NCBI RefSeq assembly: GCF_001956045.1
Contig: NZ_MRTH01000099.1
Location: forward strand, 1-5,159
Length of the DNA stretch: 5,159 bases
Direction: 5' to 3'
Source: Paenibacillus sp. FSL H7-0331
GTDB lineage: Bacteria > Bacillota > Bacilli > Paenibacillales > NBRC-103111
Shown piece by piece: positions 1 through 5,159 of the stretch. How positions within the stretch are numbered: position 1 is the first letter of the stretch; each line of letters begins with the position of its first letter. Under the pieces are notes generated by a model that had not been told where the DNA came from, ran no database searches, and worked only from the letters and a program-made list of their open reading frames with translations. The position numbers and the translations under genes are program-made.

Positions 1-185
1 ATGGTATGACACAAAAAATAGAACCTGATATGCACACTCAATTTATTGTAGTAATACCATAATTTTCGGCCATAACATTGATTACGGTGAACGATAGCTC
101 AATAAAGGACATCTGAACAAAACACCCATTTTTATACATATGTCCCGCTGGGCGTTGAGGGACGGGCAGTTTAGTTCAAAGAAGG

Positions 186-191
186 TATAAT
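186..191 (+). promoter_or_regulatory. Candidate -10 box upstream of the ArsR gene
   Basis: An exact TATAAT lies 130 bases before the preferred ArsR start. No good -35 hexamer is found 16-18 bases upstream (the stretch there reads CGGGCA or similar), so this is a weak promoter call. It is kept because it is the best match in the 300-base leader and because the perfect inverted repeat at 250-277 would lie in the transcribed leader of such a promoter. Confidence 0.2.
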
Positions 192-249
192 CCACCTTTA
201 ATATGCAAGGAAAAATCTGGGTCTCGATTATCTTTCCCAATATGGAACA

Positions 250-277
250 GAATAAAGGATCGTGATATCCTTTATTC
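250..277. promoter_or_regulatory. Perfect 11-bp inverted repeat, likely ArsR operator
   Basis: GAATAAAGGAT (250-260) and ATCCTTTATTC (267-277) are exact reverse complements separated by six bases. The repeat ends 44 bases before the GTG start of the ArsR-family gene. No T-run follows, so it is not a terminator. ArsR-family dimers bind dyad sites of about this size at their own promoters, so autoregulation through this site is a reasonable inference. A further half-site, AATAAAGGA, occurs at 101-109. Confidence 0.55.
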
Positions 278-321
278 GTCCAAGAAATTGAACAATTGAA
301 TCGTCGATGGGGGGAACGAAT

Positions 322-654
322 GTGAAACAGGTGGTCGCGGCCAATCTCGCAGATGAATTTAAAAAAAATCAAAATGTATTAACCGCTATCAGGGATGAGA
401 CCAGGCAAGCCATTCTCTTGACCTTGATTCAAGGACAACAAGTGCCAGGAATGCGAGTGGGCGAGATTAAGGAAAAAACCCATCTTTCCCGTCCAGCCGT
501 ATCTCATCATTTGAAAATTTTGAAAGATGCGCAAATTATAAGCGTTCGTAAAGAAGGGACTATTAACTATTATCGTCTGGACACCAAAAGCAAGCTCAAG
601 TTGCTGAAAAATCTCGTGGAACAAATCGAGATGCTACTTTCGCAATGCGAATGA
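322..654 (+). CDS. ArsR-family winged-helix transcriptional regulator
   Basis: A 110-residue DNA-binding repressor of the ArsR/SmtB superfamily, counted from the GTG at 322. That start is chosen because a purine-rich GGGGGGAA (309-316) sits at the right distance before it. The in-frame ATG at 307 would add five residues, has no ribosome binding site, and overlaps that run. The winged helix spans about residues 17-87: an N-terminal helix with RDETRQAIL, a recognition helix region LSRPAVSHHLKILKDA (55-70), and a wing VRKEGTINYYRL (75-86). The metal-sensing ELCVCDL motif of classical arsenite or cadmium sensors is absent (GMRVGEI stands there), and the only cysteine is the penultimate residue. 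It may therefore sense something other than a metal, possibly a reactive electrophile or redox signal; that is inference. It is followed 43 bases later by the reductase gene, probably in one operon, and the inverted repeat at 250-277 is its likely operator. Confidence 0.9.
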   Translation: MKQVVAANLADEFKKNQNVLTAIRDETRQAILLTLIQGQQVPGMRVGEIKEKTHLSRPAVSHHLKILKDAQIISVRKEGTINYYRLDTKSKLKLLKNLVEQIEMLLSQCE

Positions 655-681
655 ACCATGTCGGATTATTTTTCTTTAAGC

Positions 682-691
682 AAGGGAGGGG
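682..691 (+). promoter_or_regulatory. Strong ribosome binding site of the aldo/keto reductase
   Basis: AAGGGAGGGG lies six bases before the ATG at 698. It is a near-ideal Firmicute Shine-Dalgarno sequence and fixes that ATG as the start. Confidence 0.75.
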
Positions 692-697
692 ACGAAA

Positions 698-1399
698 ATG
701 AACAAAGCGATCGAAGCGGTGAATGGCTATAAAATTCCCCAAGTGGGCTTTGGCGTGTATAAAATAAAAAATGGGAAAGAATTTGAAATGGCGATTCACG
801 AGGCTATTCGTGTAGGTTATCGTCATTTCGATACAGCTAAAATATACGGAAACGAAGAAGAATTAGGACGAGAGCTTCAAAATAGTGGGATTCCTCGAGA
901 ACAATTCTTTATTACCTCAAAAGTATGGACCACTGACCTCGGCTATGAAGCGACAAAAAAAGCCTTTGAACAAACCTGTAAAAAACTGAATGTAACGTAC
1001 CTTGATATGTACCTGATTCATTTTGCCGGTCCTCATTATCTGGAAGCATGGAAGGCTATGGAAGAGTTATATTCAGAGGGGAAAATAAAGGTGATCGGTG
1101 TTGCGAATTTTGAGATTCACCACCTTGAGAATGTAATGAAGCATTCCAGGATTCAGCCGATGATTAATCAAATCGAGACTCATCCGGAGTTTCCACAAAA
1201 CAAATTGCACGAATATCTTGCTCGGCATCGGATTTTGCATGAGGCATGGGGACCATTGGGGCAAGGAAATAAAGCGTTGCTTGATCGTCCGGAGTTGACC
1301 GAAATCGCCTTTCATCACAATAAGTCGGTGGCTCAAGTCATCTTGCGTTGGCATTTACAAAGTTTTTACTTCGTAAGAAAGGGGGAAGTGGTTAAATAG
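698..1399 (+). CDS. Aldo/keto reductase, C-terminally truncated
   Basis: An NADPH-dependent aldo/keto reductase of the bacterial AKR5-like group (YtbE/YvgN type), a cytosolic (alpha/beta)8 barrel that reduces aldehydes and ketones such as methylglyoxal. The catalytic tetrad is complete: D45 in FDTAKIYGNE, Y50, K75 in ITSKVW and H108 in YLIHF. Other family motifs follow: EGKIKVIGVANF (127-138), NQIETHPEF (157-165), EAWGPLGQG (182-190) and VAQVILRWHLQ (211-221). Family members are about 270-280 residues long; this one stops at 233. Similarity continues through FYFV at 223-226, where relatives have a segment like NGFYFVPKS, and then ends in RKGEVVK and a stop. The lost part includes the PKS...RI.EN segment that holds the 2'-phosphate and adenine of NADPH plus the last barrel helices, so activity is doubtful. 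The other two frames just downstream do not restore the missing tail, which points to a deletion or junction rather than one frameshift. It is probably cotranscribed with, and controlled by, the ArsR protein. Confidence 0.88.
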   Translation: MNKAIEAVNGYKIPQVGFGVYKIKNGKEFEMAIHEAIRVGYRHFDTAKIYGNEEELGRELQNSGIPREQFFITSKVWTTDLGYEATKKAFEQTCKKLNVTYLDMYLIHFAGPHYLEAWKAMEELYSEGKIKVIGVANFEIHHLENVMKHSRIQPMINQIETHPEFPQNKLHEYLARHRILHEAWGPLGQGNKALLDRPELTEIAFHHNKSVAQVILRWHLQSFYFVRKGEVVK

Positions 1400-1499
1400 G
1401 GCCTTTTTGTTTGTTTGATGCGTTATCGCGTTTTTTATAGACACCGCGGGTAACATGTACTGATGCGACATGTCGGAAGTCAACATCATTATTACATTG

Positions 1500-1526
1500 A
1501 AAGTCGCTTAAATTGCGGCTTTTTTT
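1500..1526 (+). terminator. Rho-independent terminator after the ArsR/reductase operon
   Basis: The stem AAAGTCGC / GCGGCTTT (1500-1507 and 1515-1522, one G-T pair) closes a seven-base loop and runs straight into a T-tract (1520-1526). It lies 100 bases after the reductase stop on the same strand. The distance suggests that it once followed a longer reading frame or another gene. Confidence 0.65.
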
Positions 1527-1530
1527 AGTT

Positions 1531-1608
1531 ATGTAATAGGGTTCTTGTAATCGGTTGATGTCAAGAACCCTATTACATTTCCTATAAATGACAAGAACCT
1601 TATTACAT
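1531..1608. repeat. Three copies of a 17-bp repeat, inverted pair plus direct copy
   Basis: ATGTAATAGGGTTCTTG (1531-1547) and CAAGAACCCTATTACAT (1562-1578) are perfect reverse complements around a 14-base spacer. A third copy, CAAGAACCTTATTACAT (1592-1608), differs by one base and lies exactly 30 bp from the second in direct orientation. A ten-base piece, TTATTACATT, also occurs at 1489-1498 and is identical to 1600-1609. Repeated sites in mixed orientation at a near-integral number of helical turns resemble protein-binding iterons or the arm sites at ends of tyrosine-recombinase elements. No recombinase gene is present in the window, so the role is not shown. Confidence 0.85.
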
Positions 1609-1690
1609 TCCCGACGGAGTAAACATAATGAATAGTGAATTATTCGAAGTCACGCACAAAAAAGCTTTCAGAACTATAGGAGCTGACTTT

Positions 1691-1722
1691 GGATAGTTCC
1701 ACCACCGGTAGTGGAACTATTC
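1691..1722. repeat. Near-perfect palindrome centred on CCGG
   Basis: ATAGTTCCAC (1693-1702) and GTGGAACTAT (1711-1720) are perfect arms. The inner CACCGGTA also pairs except for one A/C mismatch, and the outer 1692/1721 (G-T) and 1691/1722 (G-C) extend it to about 32 bases. No T-run follows, so a terminator is unlikely. An operator, a recombination site or a folded element of a lost mobile unit are all possible. Confidence 0.7.
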
Positions 1723-1727
1723 CTTGA

Positions 1728-1925
1728 ACTGATAATGTTCTGGAGTTACAGGAGGCACAGAAACAAGTACTGAACCGGATGGAACGGGTAATGGTTCTGG
1801 CAATGGATCATCTGGTGGAGGATCGTCTCGCGGAACTCAGGAAACTGTTCTTTAGCAGCCTTCAATGCTTGATATTTGTAAGTATTTGTAAAACCGTATT
1901 TGACATTCTAAGTGTAGTCTATTAA
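1728..1925 (+). pseudogene. Unidentified protein-like fragment (65 codons, no start)
   Basis: The frame is open from after TGA (1725-1727) to TAA (1923-1925). Its first half reads like amphipathic helix (LELQEAQKQVLNRMERVM, then HLVEDRLAELRKLF); the second half is hydrophobic and ordinary. There is no upstream ATG with a ribosome binding site; the first ATG is at 1779. The overlapping frame 1736-1855 encodes a striking Gly/Ser/Thr-rich stretch (TGGTETSTEPDG, NGSGNGSSGGGSS) with varied synonymous codons, as in linkers of Firmicute surface proteins. At most one of the two can be a true remnant, and I cannot decide which. I recognise no family in either. Confidence 0.2.
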
Positions 1926-2089
1926 CGAGATCGTTGACTATACTCGCCTTGTTTTCAGATATCACAGGAAACCAAATCCTGTGCGGTATATTTGCACGTT
2001 CGTTGGACGAAATCAGCTTTTATAGCGAGCTCCTCAAGTTGAGGGAATGCATCTTAATATGCTCTTATAATCAGGGGTGATATGGAAAA

Positions 2090-2143
2090 ATAGATAAAAA
2101 ACGGGATTTCGGTGTATACACCAAAGTTCCGCTTTTTATCTAT
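2090..2143. terminator. Large two-way rho-independent terminator
   Basis: ATAGATAAAAA (2090-2100) pairs with TTTTTATCTAT (2133-2143). Inside them, 2102-2116 pairs with 2117-2131 over fifteen positions with one mismatch and two G-T pairs, centred on GTGTATACAC. Both strands carry a T-run after the GC-rich stem, so it can stop transcription both ways. It begins 16 bases beyond the stop of the minus-strand response regulator and is its natural terminator. It also shields that locus from plus-strand readthrough. Confidence 0.75.
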
Positions 2144-2158
2144 TTGCTGCTGACGATG

Positions 2159-3677
2159 TCATTGCCTTGACTTAAGGGAAAGCAAAGGGTTGTTCTCCAT
2201 TGGAGACCGGGTTTTTTTGTATTCCTGAGGGGAGACACCGTAATATTTGGTGAATAATTTACTGAAATGGCTTGTGCTGTACAGTCCGACCTTCCTTGTA
2301 ACTTCATGAACCGATAAATCGGTCGCCACGAGTAGTCTTTGCGCCTCCTTCATTCTCAGCTCCGCTACATACTCCACGAATCGATTTCCCGTTTCTTTAT
2401 GAAAAAGCGAACTTAAATAGTTGGGACTGATGTCAAACAGTGTGGCCACCTTGACGACGCTTATTTCTTCTGCGTAATGGGCCTTGGCATAAGCGACGAT
2501 GGAACGACGATGTGACTCCGGTCCGTTTGGGAACCTATCATGCTTTTGCAGCAGTCAAGCAGTTCGTTTTTCAAGCGGGAATAATCAACATCTGGCTCAA
2601 CGGACAGTCCGATGGCGCAGCGCAAATACTGCCCTGCCGCACGGATCAACCGGATGTTGTCATGCAGCCGATTGGTTTCTACCAGAGCGATGAGCTGCTC
2701 AACTGCGCTGCCAAATTCGATAGGGCTTTGAAGTTTCTGATATCGGGCCAGTTCGACAAGCAAAGTGCAAATAGGCATATAATGAGGCTTATCCTGTGTC
2801 ATGGCTTTCAGGAAGGACTGGGAATAGTCGACGGAAGTACCTGATAAAGCTCTCAGGCAGGTGAGCTGCTGCAGCTCCCCATAGACGGAGAAGAACGATC
2901 TGAACGGGAAAGTGCTGCCTGTTACTAGAGTGATTCTGCGTGGCCGGACCCTGTTCCTTACGCCAGGCCACTGTCATGCGACGGATATCCGTCATGCACG
3001 ACACCAGGTTCTCACTGCCGTTTTCCCCGGACTTGTCATAGCCGAACACAAGGATCCATTCATGATCCCGAGGATTCAAAACGTCATGTGGAAATGGATG
3101 CTCAGATAGGGCTCGGCGCACTTTTTGGCATTATCCAGCCACTCTTCAACGGCCAAGTGATTCGTTCTATTGAAGCCGTCAAAGCATACGGCGATCAGCT
3201 TGCAGCTCATACCTTCCAGAGGTAAGCGATCGCCCTCGACAGGCGCATGGCCGTAATCATTTCGGCAATCCGCAGGGCGAACAGCCTGTGGCTTTCGGAA
3301 GCTTTGCTGGTAAGCAGCTCACCAATGCTGTGGATAACCGATTTGAGCTGGTCAAGGCTGACCGTCTTCAGCAAATATTCGTTGATACGCAGTGCGATTG
3401 CTTTCCGGGCATAGTTTAATTCCGAGAAGCCGGTCAAAATGACGAACTCCGTATGCGGGGAAATCAGCTTGCCTTTCTCGATGGCTTCCAGACCGCCAAG
3501 CAGAGGCATTTTGATATCCACGAAAGCGACGTCAGGCTGCTGCTGCTCCAACTCGCGCAGCAGCTCAAAGCCGTCGGTTGCTTCGTAAATCCGCAAACCG
3601 TGGATATTCAACTTCTCCAAATTGTACCGGATATTCATCCGGATCAGATGCTCGTCATCCGCTATAATAATTTTCAT
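2159..3677 (-). pseudogene. YesN-like AraC-type response regulator broken by four frameshifts
   Basis: A two-component response regulator with an N-terminal receiver and a C-terminal AraC/XylS DNA-binding domain; relatives typically partner a YesM-type kinase and control sugar uptake genes. The ATG at 3677 has GGAGG nine bases upstream. The receiver (residues 1-120) keeps D7, D8, the phospho-acceptor D54 (FVDIKMP), T82 and K104, but the usual proline after that lysine is threonine (YLLKTV). The frame then breaks near 3235 (continues GDRLPLEGMSCKLIAVCFDG), between about 3079 and 3121 (continues VLNPRDHEWILVFGYDKSG), near 2949-2965 (continues RITLVTGSTFPF, then YGELQQLTCLRALSG), and near 2510 (continues RRSIVAYAKAHYAEEIS). 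The last piece holds both helix-turn-helices: SPNYLSSLFHKETG and STSHFSKLFTKYYGVSPQEY. Joined, the pieces give about 505 codons, the normal length for the family, with no internal deletion. The receiver overlaps the kinase end by 23 bases. Unless the shifts are sequencing errors, no full-length regulator is made; a free receiver of 156 residues could be. Confidence 0.9.
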
Positions 3678-4215
3678 GGAAATGGGCCTCCGGTATCATG
3701 ATGAAAATGCTTGTCCCCACCCCTACGGCGCTTTCCAACCGAAATAGACTGTCGGGAAAGCAAAGCTGCAGCCGTTCGCGCGTATTAGCGAGGCCGACTT
3801 GACCGTGTTCATCCAGCAGCTGCGTGTCGAAACCGACTCCGTCATCCTCGATGTGGATACGCACGAACAGCACACCGTCCTCCAATACAGTATCGGCCGC
3901 AACCGTCAGGGTGCATGGGCAGTTCAATGGCTCGACTCCATGGATAATCGCGTTTTCAACCAGGGGTTGGAGAATCAGTTTGGGAACCTTGTACGGACGA
4001 ATACCGTCTTCGCACGACATAAGGACCTGCAGGCGATGCCCGAAACGGAGCTGCTGAAGGGAGCCGTATTTTTCGATAAGATGCATTTCCTCCTCAAGCG
4101 TGGTCATATCCGAATGATTCAGGATATAGCGCAGCAGCAGCGTGAGATCAATAATCGACTTCTCCAGCAGCTCCCGCTCGCCGATCTGGTTAAGCGTAAT
4201 AAATCCATTCAGCAT
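3655..4215 (-). pseudogene. YesM-like sensor histidine kinase, 5'-truncated
   Basis: The C-terminal catalytic part of a membrane sensor kinase of the YesM/LytS-like His_kinase family, partner of the response regulator that overlaps its 3' end by 23 bases. From the ATG at 4215 there are 186 residues, against roughly 570-600 in complete family members. The dimerisation helix remnant (LNGFITLNQIGERELLEKS), the N box QPLVENAIIHG (83-93), the G1 box DDGVGF (124-129), VGLANTRERL (140-149) and the G2 box VGVGTS (164-169) are all present, so the ATP-binding domain is intact. The INPHFLFN box with the phospho-accepting histidine, which should sit directly before MLNGF, is missing, as are the HAMP, sensor and transmembrane parts. 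The open frame extends eight codons further (LQVLQRV after a TAG at 4237-4239) without family similarity, and there is no ribosome binding site before 4215. The break is thus close to 4216. It cannot phosphorylate itself as it stands. Confidence 0.9.
3687..3691 (-). promoter_or_regulatory. Ribosome binding site of the response regulator
   Basis: On the minus strand GGAGG lies nine bases before the ATG at 3677, inside the end of the kinase frame. It supports the receiver start and translational coupling of the original kinase-regulator pair. Confidence 0.6.
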
Positions 4216-4236
4216 TACCCTTTGAAGGACTTGTAA

Positions 4237-4389
4237 CTAAAAGTGTTTTAACAGCCTAGAGTTCAGTTTGGCTGACGAGAACCATTCATGTTCCCATCGA
4301 TTCTCCGTTTCATAAAGAACGCGTACCTCTAGACAGTTGCGGTTTAATCGTCGGTTTGTGAGTCCGTCCACAAAAGAAGCGGTGGATGT
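4237..4389 (-). pseudogene. Unidentified 50-codon open frame between kinase fragment and DUF2306 gene
   Basis: On the minus strand the frame is open from after TAA (4390-4392) to TAG (4237-4239). It has a protein-like, charged composition (SFVDGLTNRRLNRN, then LEVRVLYETENRWEHEW). The only plausible start is a GTG at 4371 without a ribosome binding site. It lies in the same frame as the kinase fragment, eight codons from it, but does not resemble the sensor part of such kinases. It could be the end of a gene brought in at the breakpoint, or chance. I do not recognise it. Apart from it, 4216-4395 holds nothing I can name; a TCCAC/GTGGA hairpin near 4370-4385 lacks a T-run. Confidence 0.2.
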
Positions 4390-4395
4390 TTATTA

Positions 4396-5040
4396 TCACC
4401 AAAACGACACCGTACTCCCGCCAGCCTTTCGTCTCCGAATGATCCATTCCGCCGCCGAGAAAAGAAGTACGATCGTTCCTATAACACTCGCCGTATATCC
4501 GACCTCGTAGCTCATTCCCAGCGCGTTGATGAAGAGAAGCATAAGCGTATGAATCATCTGATTTGTAAAGCAGAACGCGTAGCTGCGGATCATCCAGCGG
4601 CGGTGGTCTTCAACCCGTCCTTGTCGAATATGCAAGTATGCGTTCACTGTTATAAATATCCAAATGATATTAAGCAAATTGAAGGCTACACTCACGACCT
4701 TGCCTCCGGTAGCAAAAGGAGCCATATAGCCTGATGTGATGCATACGGCCAGTACGGCGACGACATAGACGTAGCCGAGAATACGATGCGTCTTCCGGTA
4801 CTTACGGAGCTCGGCACTAGCAAAGTTTATGGCTCCCGCAGCGATTGCGATGCAAGCGAAGATGACGTGAACGTTCAGCATAGTTAGCCAGACAGGTAAA
4901 TTCATTGGACGGGTGAGCTTGGTCTTGTGGCTCAAAAAAACCGACGCATCAGGATCCAGGGCGAAACGATTCAAGAGCGTCCAGAAGACGAAGGCTGCAG
5001 CAACGGTAATCAGGAGGCGGAAAGCACTTTTAGCGTTCAT
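4396..5040 (-). CDS. DUF2306-family integral membrane protein
   Basis: A 214-residue inner-membrane protein of unknown function. Hydrophobic segments lie at about 8-24, 52-74, 87-106, 115-137, 151-175 and 181-201, giving six predicted membrane spans. The features that suggest DUF2306 are KTHRILGYVYV (83-93), IRQGRVEDHRRWMIRSYAF (138-156) and histidines near membrane faces (H58, H85, H137, H146, H164), which in such a protein could bind haem or a metal; that last point is speculation. It ends with a basic tail RRRKAGG. Length is normal for the family. The start at 5040 lacks a clear Shine-Dalgarno sequence, but its ATG overlaps the stop of the upstream gene (TAA at 5032-5030), so translation is probably coupled. 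No terminator was seen after its stop. Confidence 0.82.
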   Translation of the reverse strand: MNAKSAFRLLITVAAAFVFWTLLNRFALDPDASVFLSHKTKLTRPMNLPVWLTMLNVHVIFACIAIAAGAINFASAELRKYRKTHRILGYVYVVAVLAVCITSGYMAPFATGGKVVSVAFNLLNIIWIFITVNAYLHIRQGRVEDHRRWMIRSYAFCFTNQMIHTLMLLFINALGMSYEVGYTASVIGTIVLLFSAAEWIIRRRKAGGSTVSFW

Positions 5041-5159
5041 CAGCCTGAGGCGCGTTACCTATCAATCGGCGAAAATCACGTTCACTGCGCAGCCGGGCAA
5101 AACGGAAACCGGCGAATGTGAACAGTGAAACGAAAAACCAGCAATTAAGCGAGAACAAG
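5030..5159 (-). CDS. C-terminal end of an upstream membrane protein (partial)
   Basis: A reading frame enters from the right edge and ends at TAA 5032-5030 after 42 visible residues. It starts with a hydrophobic, membrane-like stretch (CWFFVSLFTFAGFRF), followed by a basic segment (ARLRSERDFRRL) and ends QADER. It overlaps the start of the DUF2306 gene by 11 bases in another frame, the usual sign of an operon with coupled translation. That overlap, plus the missing ribosome binding site of the next gene, is the main support. Too little is visible to name the family. Confidence 0.5.
   Translation of the reverse strand, partial: LFSLNCWFFVSLFTFAGFRFARLRSERDFRRLIGNAPQADER

Larger units (their letters stand above)
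1400..2158. other. Gene-poor interval with repeats and hairpins
   Basis: No convincing gene occupies these 759 bases. In order it holds a terminator (1500-1526), a cluster of three 17-bp repeats (1531-1608), a 28-bp palindrome (1693-1720), two short protein-like open frames (1728-1925 and the overlapping 1736-1855), small hairpins (CACAGGA/TCCTGTG at 1963-1983; CCTCAA/TTGAGG at 2032-2044) and a large two-way terminator (2090-2143). Another open frame of 58 codons at 1904-2080 has no start, no ribosome binding site and no recognisable motif. The stretch lies between a truncated gene and a frameshifted one and reads as recombination debris. Confidence 0.6.

Noticed and set aside
1..60. Seven-base inverted repeat ATGGTAT / ATACCAT at the left edge (1-7 and 54-60)
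   Set aside because: Short arms over a long gap are expected by chance in AT-rich DNA, and the left arm touches the window edge.
3..62. Short plus-strand open frame reading MTQKIEPDMHTQFIVVIP from an ATG at 6
   Set aside because: It could be the end of a gene entering from the left, but 19 codons without a recognisable motif are not enough to call it.
142..163. GTCCC / GGGAC hairpin in the leader
   Set aside because: Only five pairs, no T-run and no match to a riboswitch layout that I can recognise.
82..372. 96-codon open frame on the minus strand
   Set aside because: It runs through the ArsR start and operator region, has no ribosome binding site and shows no domain-like pattern; the plus-strand gene explains the 3' part.
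379..826. Minus-strand open frames opposite the ArsR and reductase genes
   Set aside because: Shadows of well-supported plus-strand genes with conserved motifs.
1531..1578. Rho-independent terminator from the 17-bp inverted repeat
   Set aside because: The stem is long but AT-rich, has a 14-base loop and is not followed by a T-run; a good terminator already lies at 1500-1526.
1531..1608. CRISPR array
   Set aside because: Repeats are in mixed orientation, spacers are 13-14 bases, only three copies exist and no cas gene is present.
1904..2080. 58-codon plus-strand open frame in the gene-poor interval
   Set aside because: No start codon with a ribosome binding site and no recognisable motif; open frames of this size arise by chance.
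3799..4236. 145-codon plus-strand open frame
   Set aside because: It lies antisense to the kinase ATP-binding domain, whose N, G1 and G2 boxes are clear on the minus strand.

Overview
The window looks like chromosomal DNA of a low-to-mid G+C Firmicute, most likely Paenibacillaceae (Paenibacillus or a relative). The reasons are the YesM/YesN-type sensor kinase and AraC-type response regulator pair, the strong GGAGG-like ribosome binding sites, the GTG start, and the Bacillales-style ArsR regulator and aldo/keto reductase. This is judged from family recognition alone; no search was run.

Layout. (1) Bases 1-306: no convincing gene, but a perfect 11-bp inverted repeat at 250-277 just upstream of the first gene, a likely operator. 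(2) Bases 322-1399, plus strand: an ArsR-family repressor without the classical metal-binding cysteine motif, then 43 bases later an aldo/keto reductase that keeps its catalytic tetrad but lacks the C-terminal cofactor-binding part. They look like one small autoregulated redox operon. (3) Bases 1400-2158: a gene-poor stretch with a terminator, three copies of a 17-bp repeat (two forming a perfect inverted pair, the third in direct orientation 30 bp on), a 28-bp near-perfect palindrome, short protein-like scraps, and a large two-way terminator. It reads as a scar of past recombination. (4) Bases 2159-4215, minus strand: the wreck of a two-component system. The YesN-like response regulator (REC domain, middle region, two AraC helix-turn-helices) is almost full length but broken by four frameshifts. 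The YesM-like kinase has lost everything upstream of, and including, its phospho-accepting histidine box. (5) Bases 4216-4395: an unidentified 50-codon open frame, in the kinase frame but separated from it by a stop. (6) Bases 4396-5159, minus strand: a DUF2306-family membrane protein whose start overlaps the end of another membrane protein that runs off the window edge.

The left part (ArsR/reductase) is visibly more AT-rich than the right part: hand counts of single 60-base lines give 26/60 G+C at 541-600 and at 1141-1200, against 36/60 at 3541-3600, 3841-3900 and 4741-4800. Together with the broken genes and the repeat cluster, this suggests a patchwork region with several rearrangement breakpoints. 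I see no intact new defence or mobile system. The most intriguing item is the 17-bp repeat cluster at 1531-1608, which could be the recombination end of a tyrosine-recombinase element.
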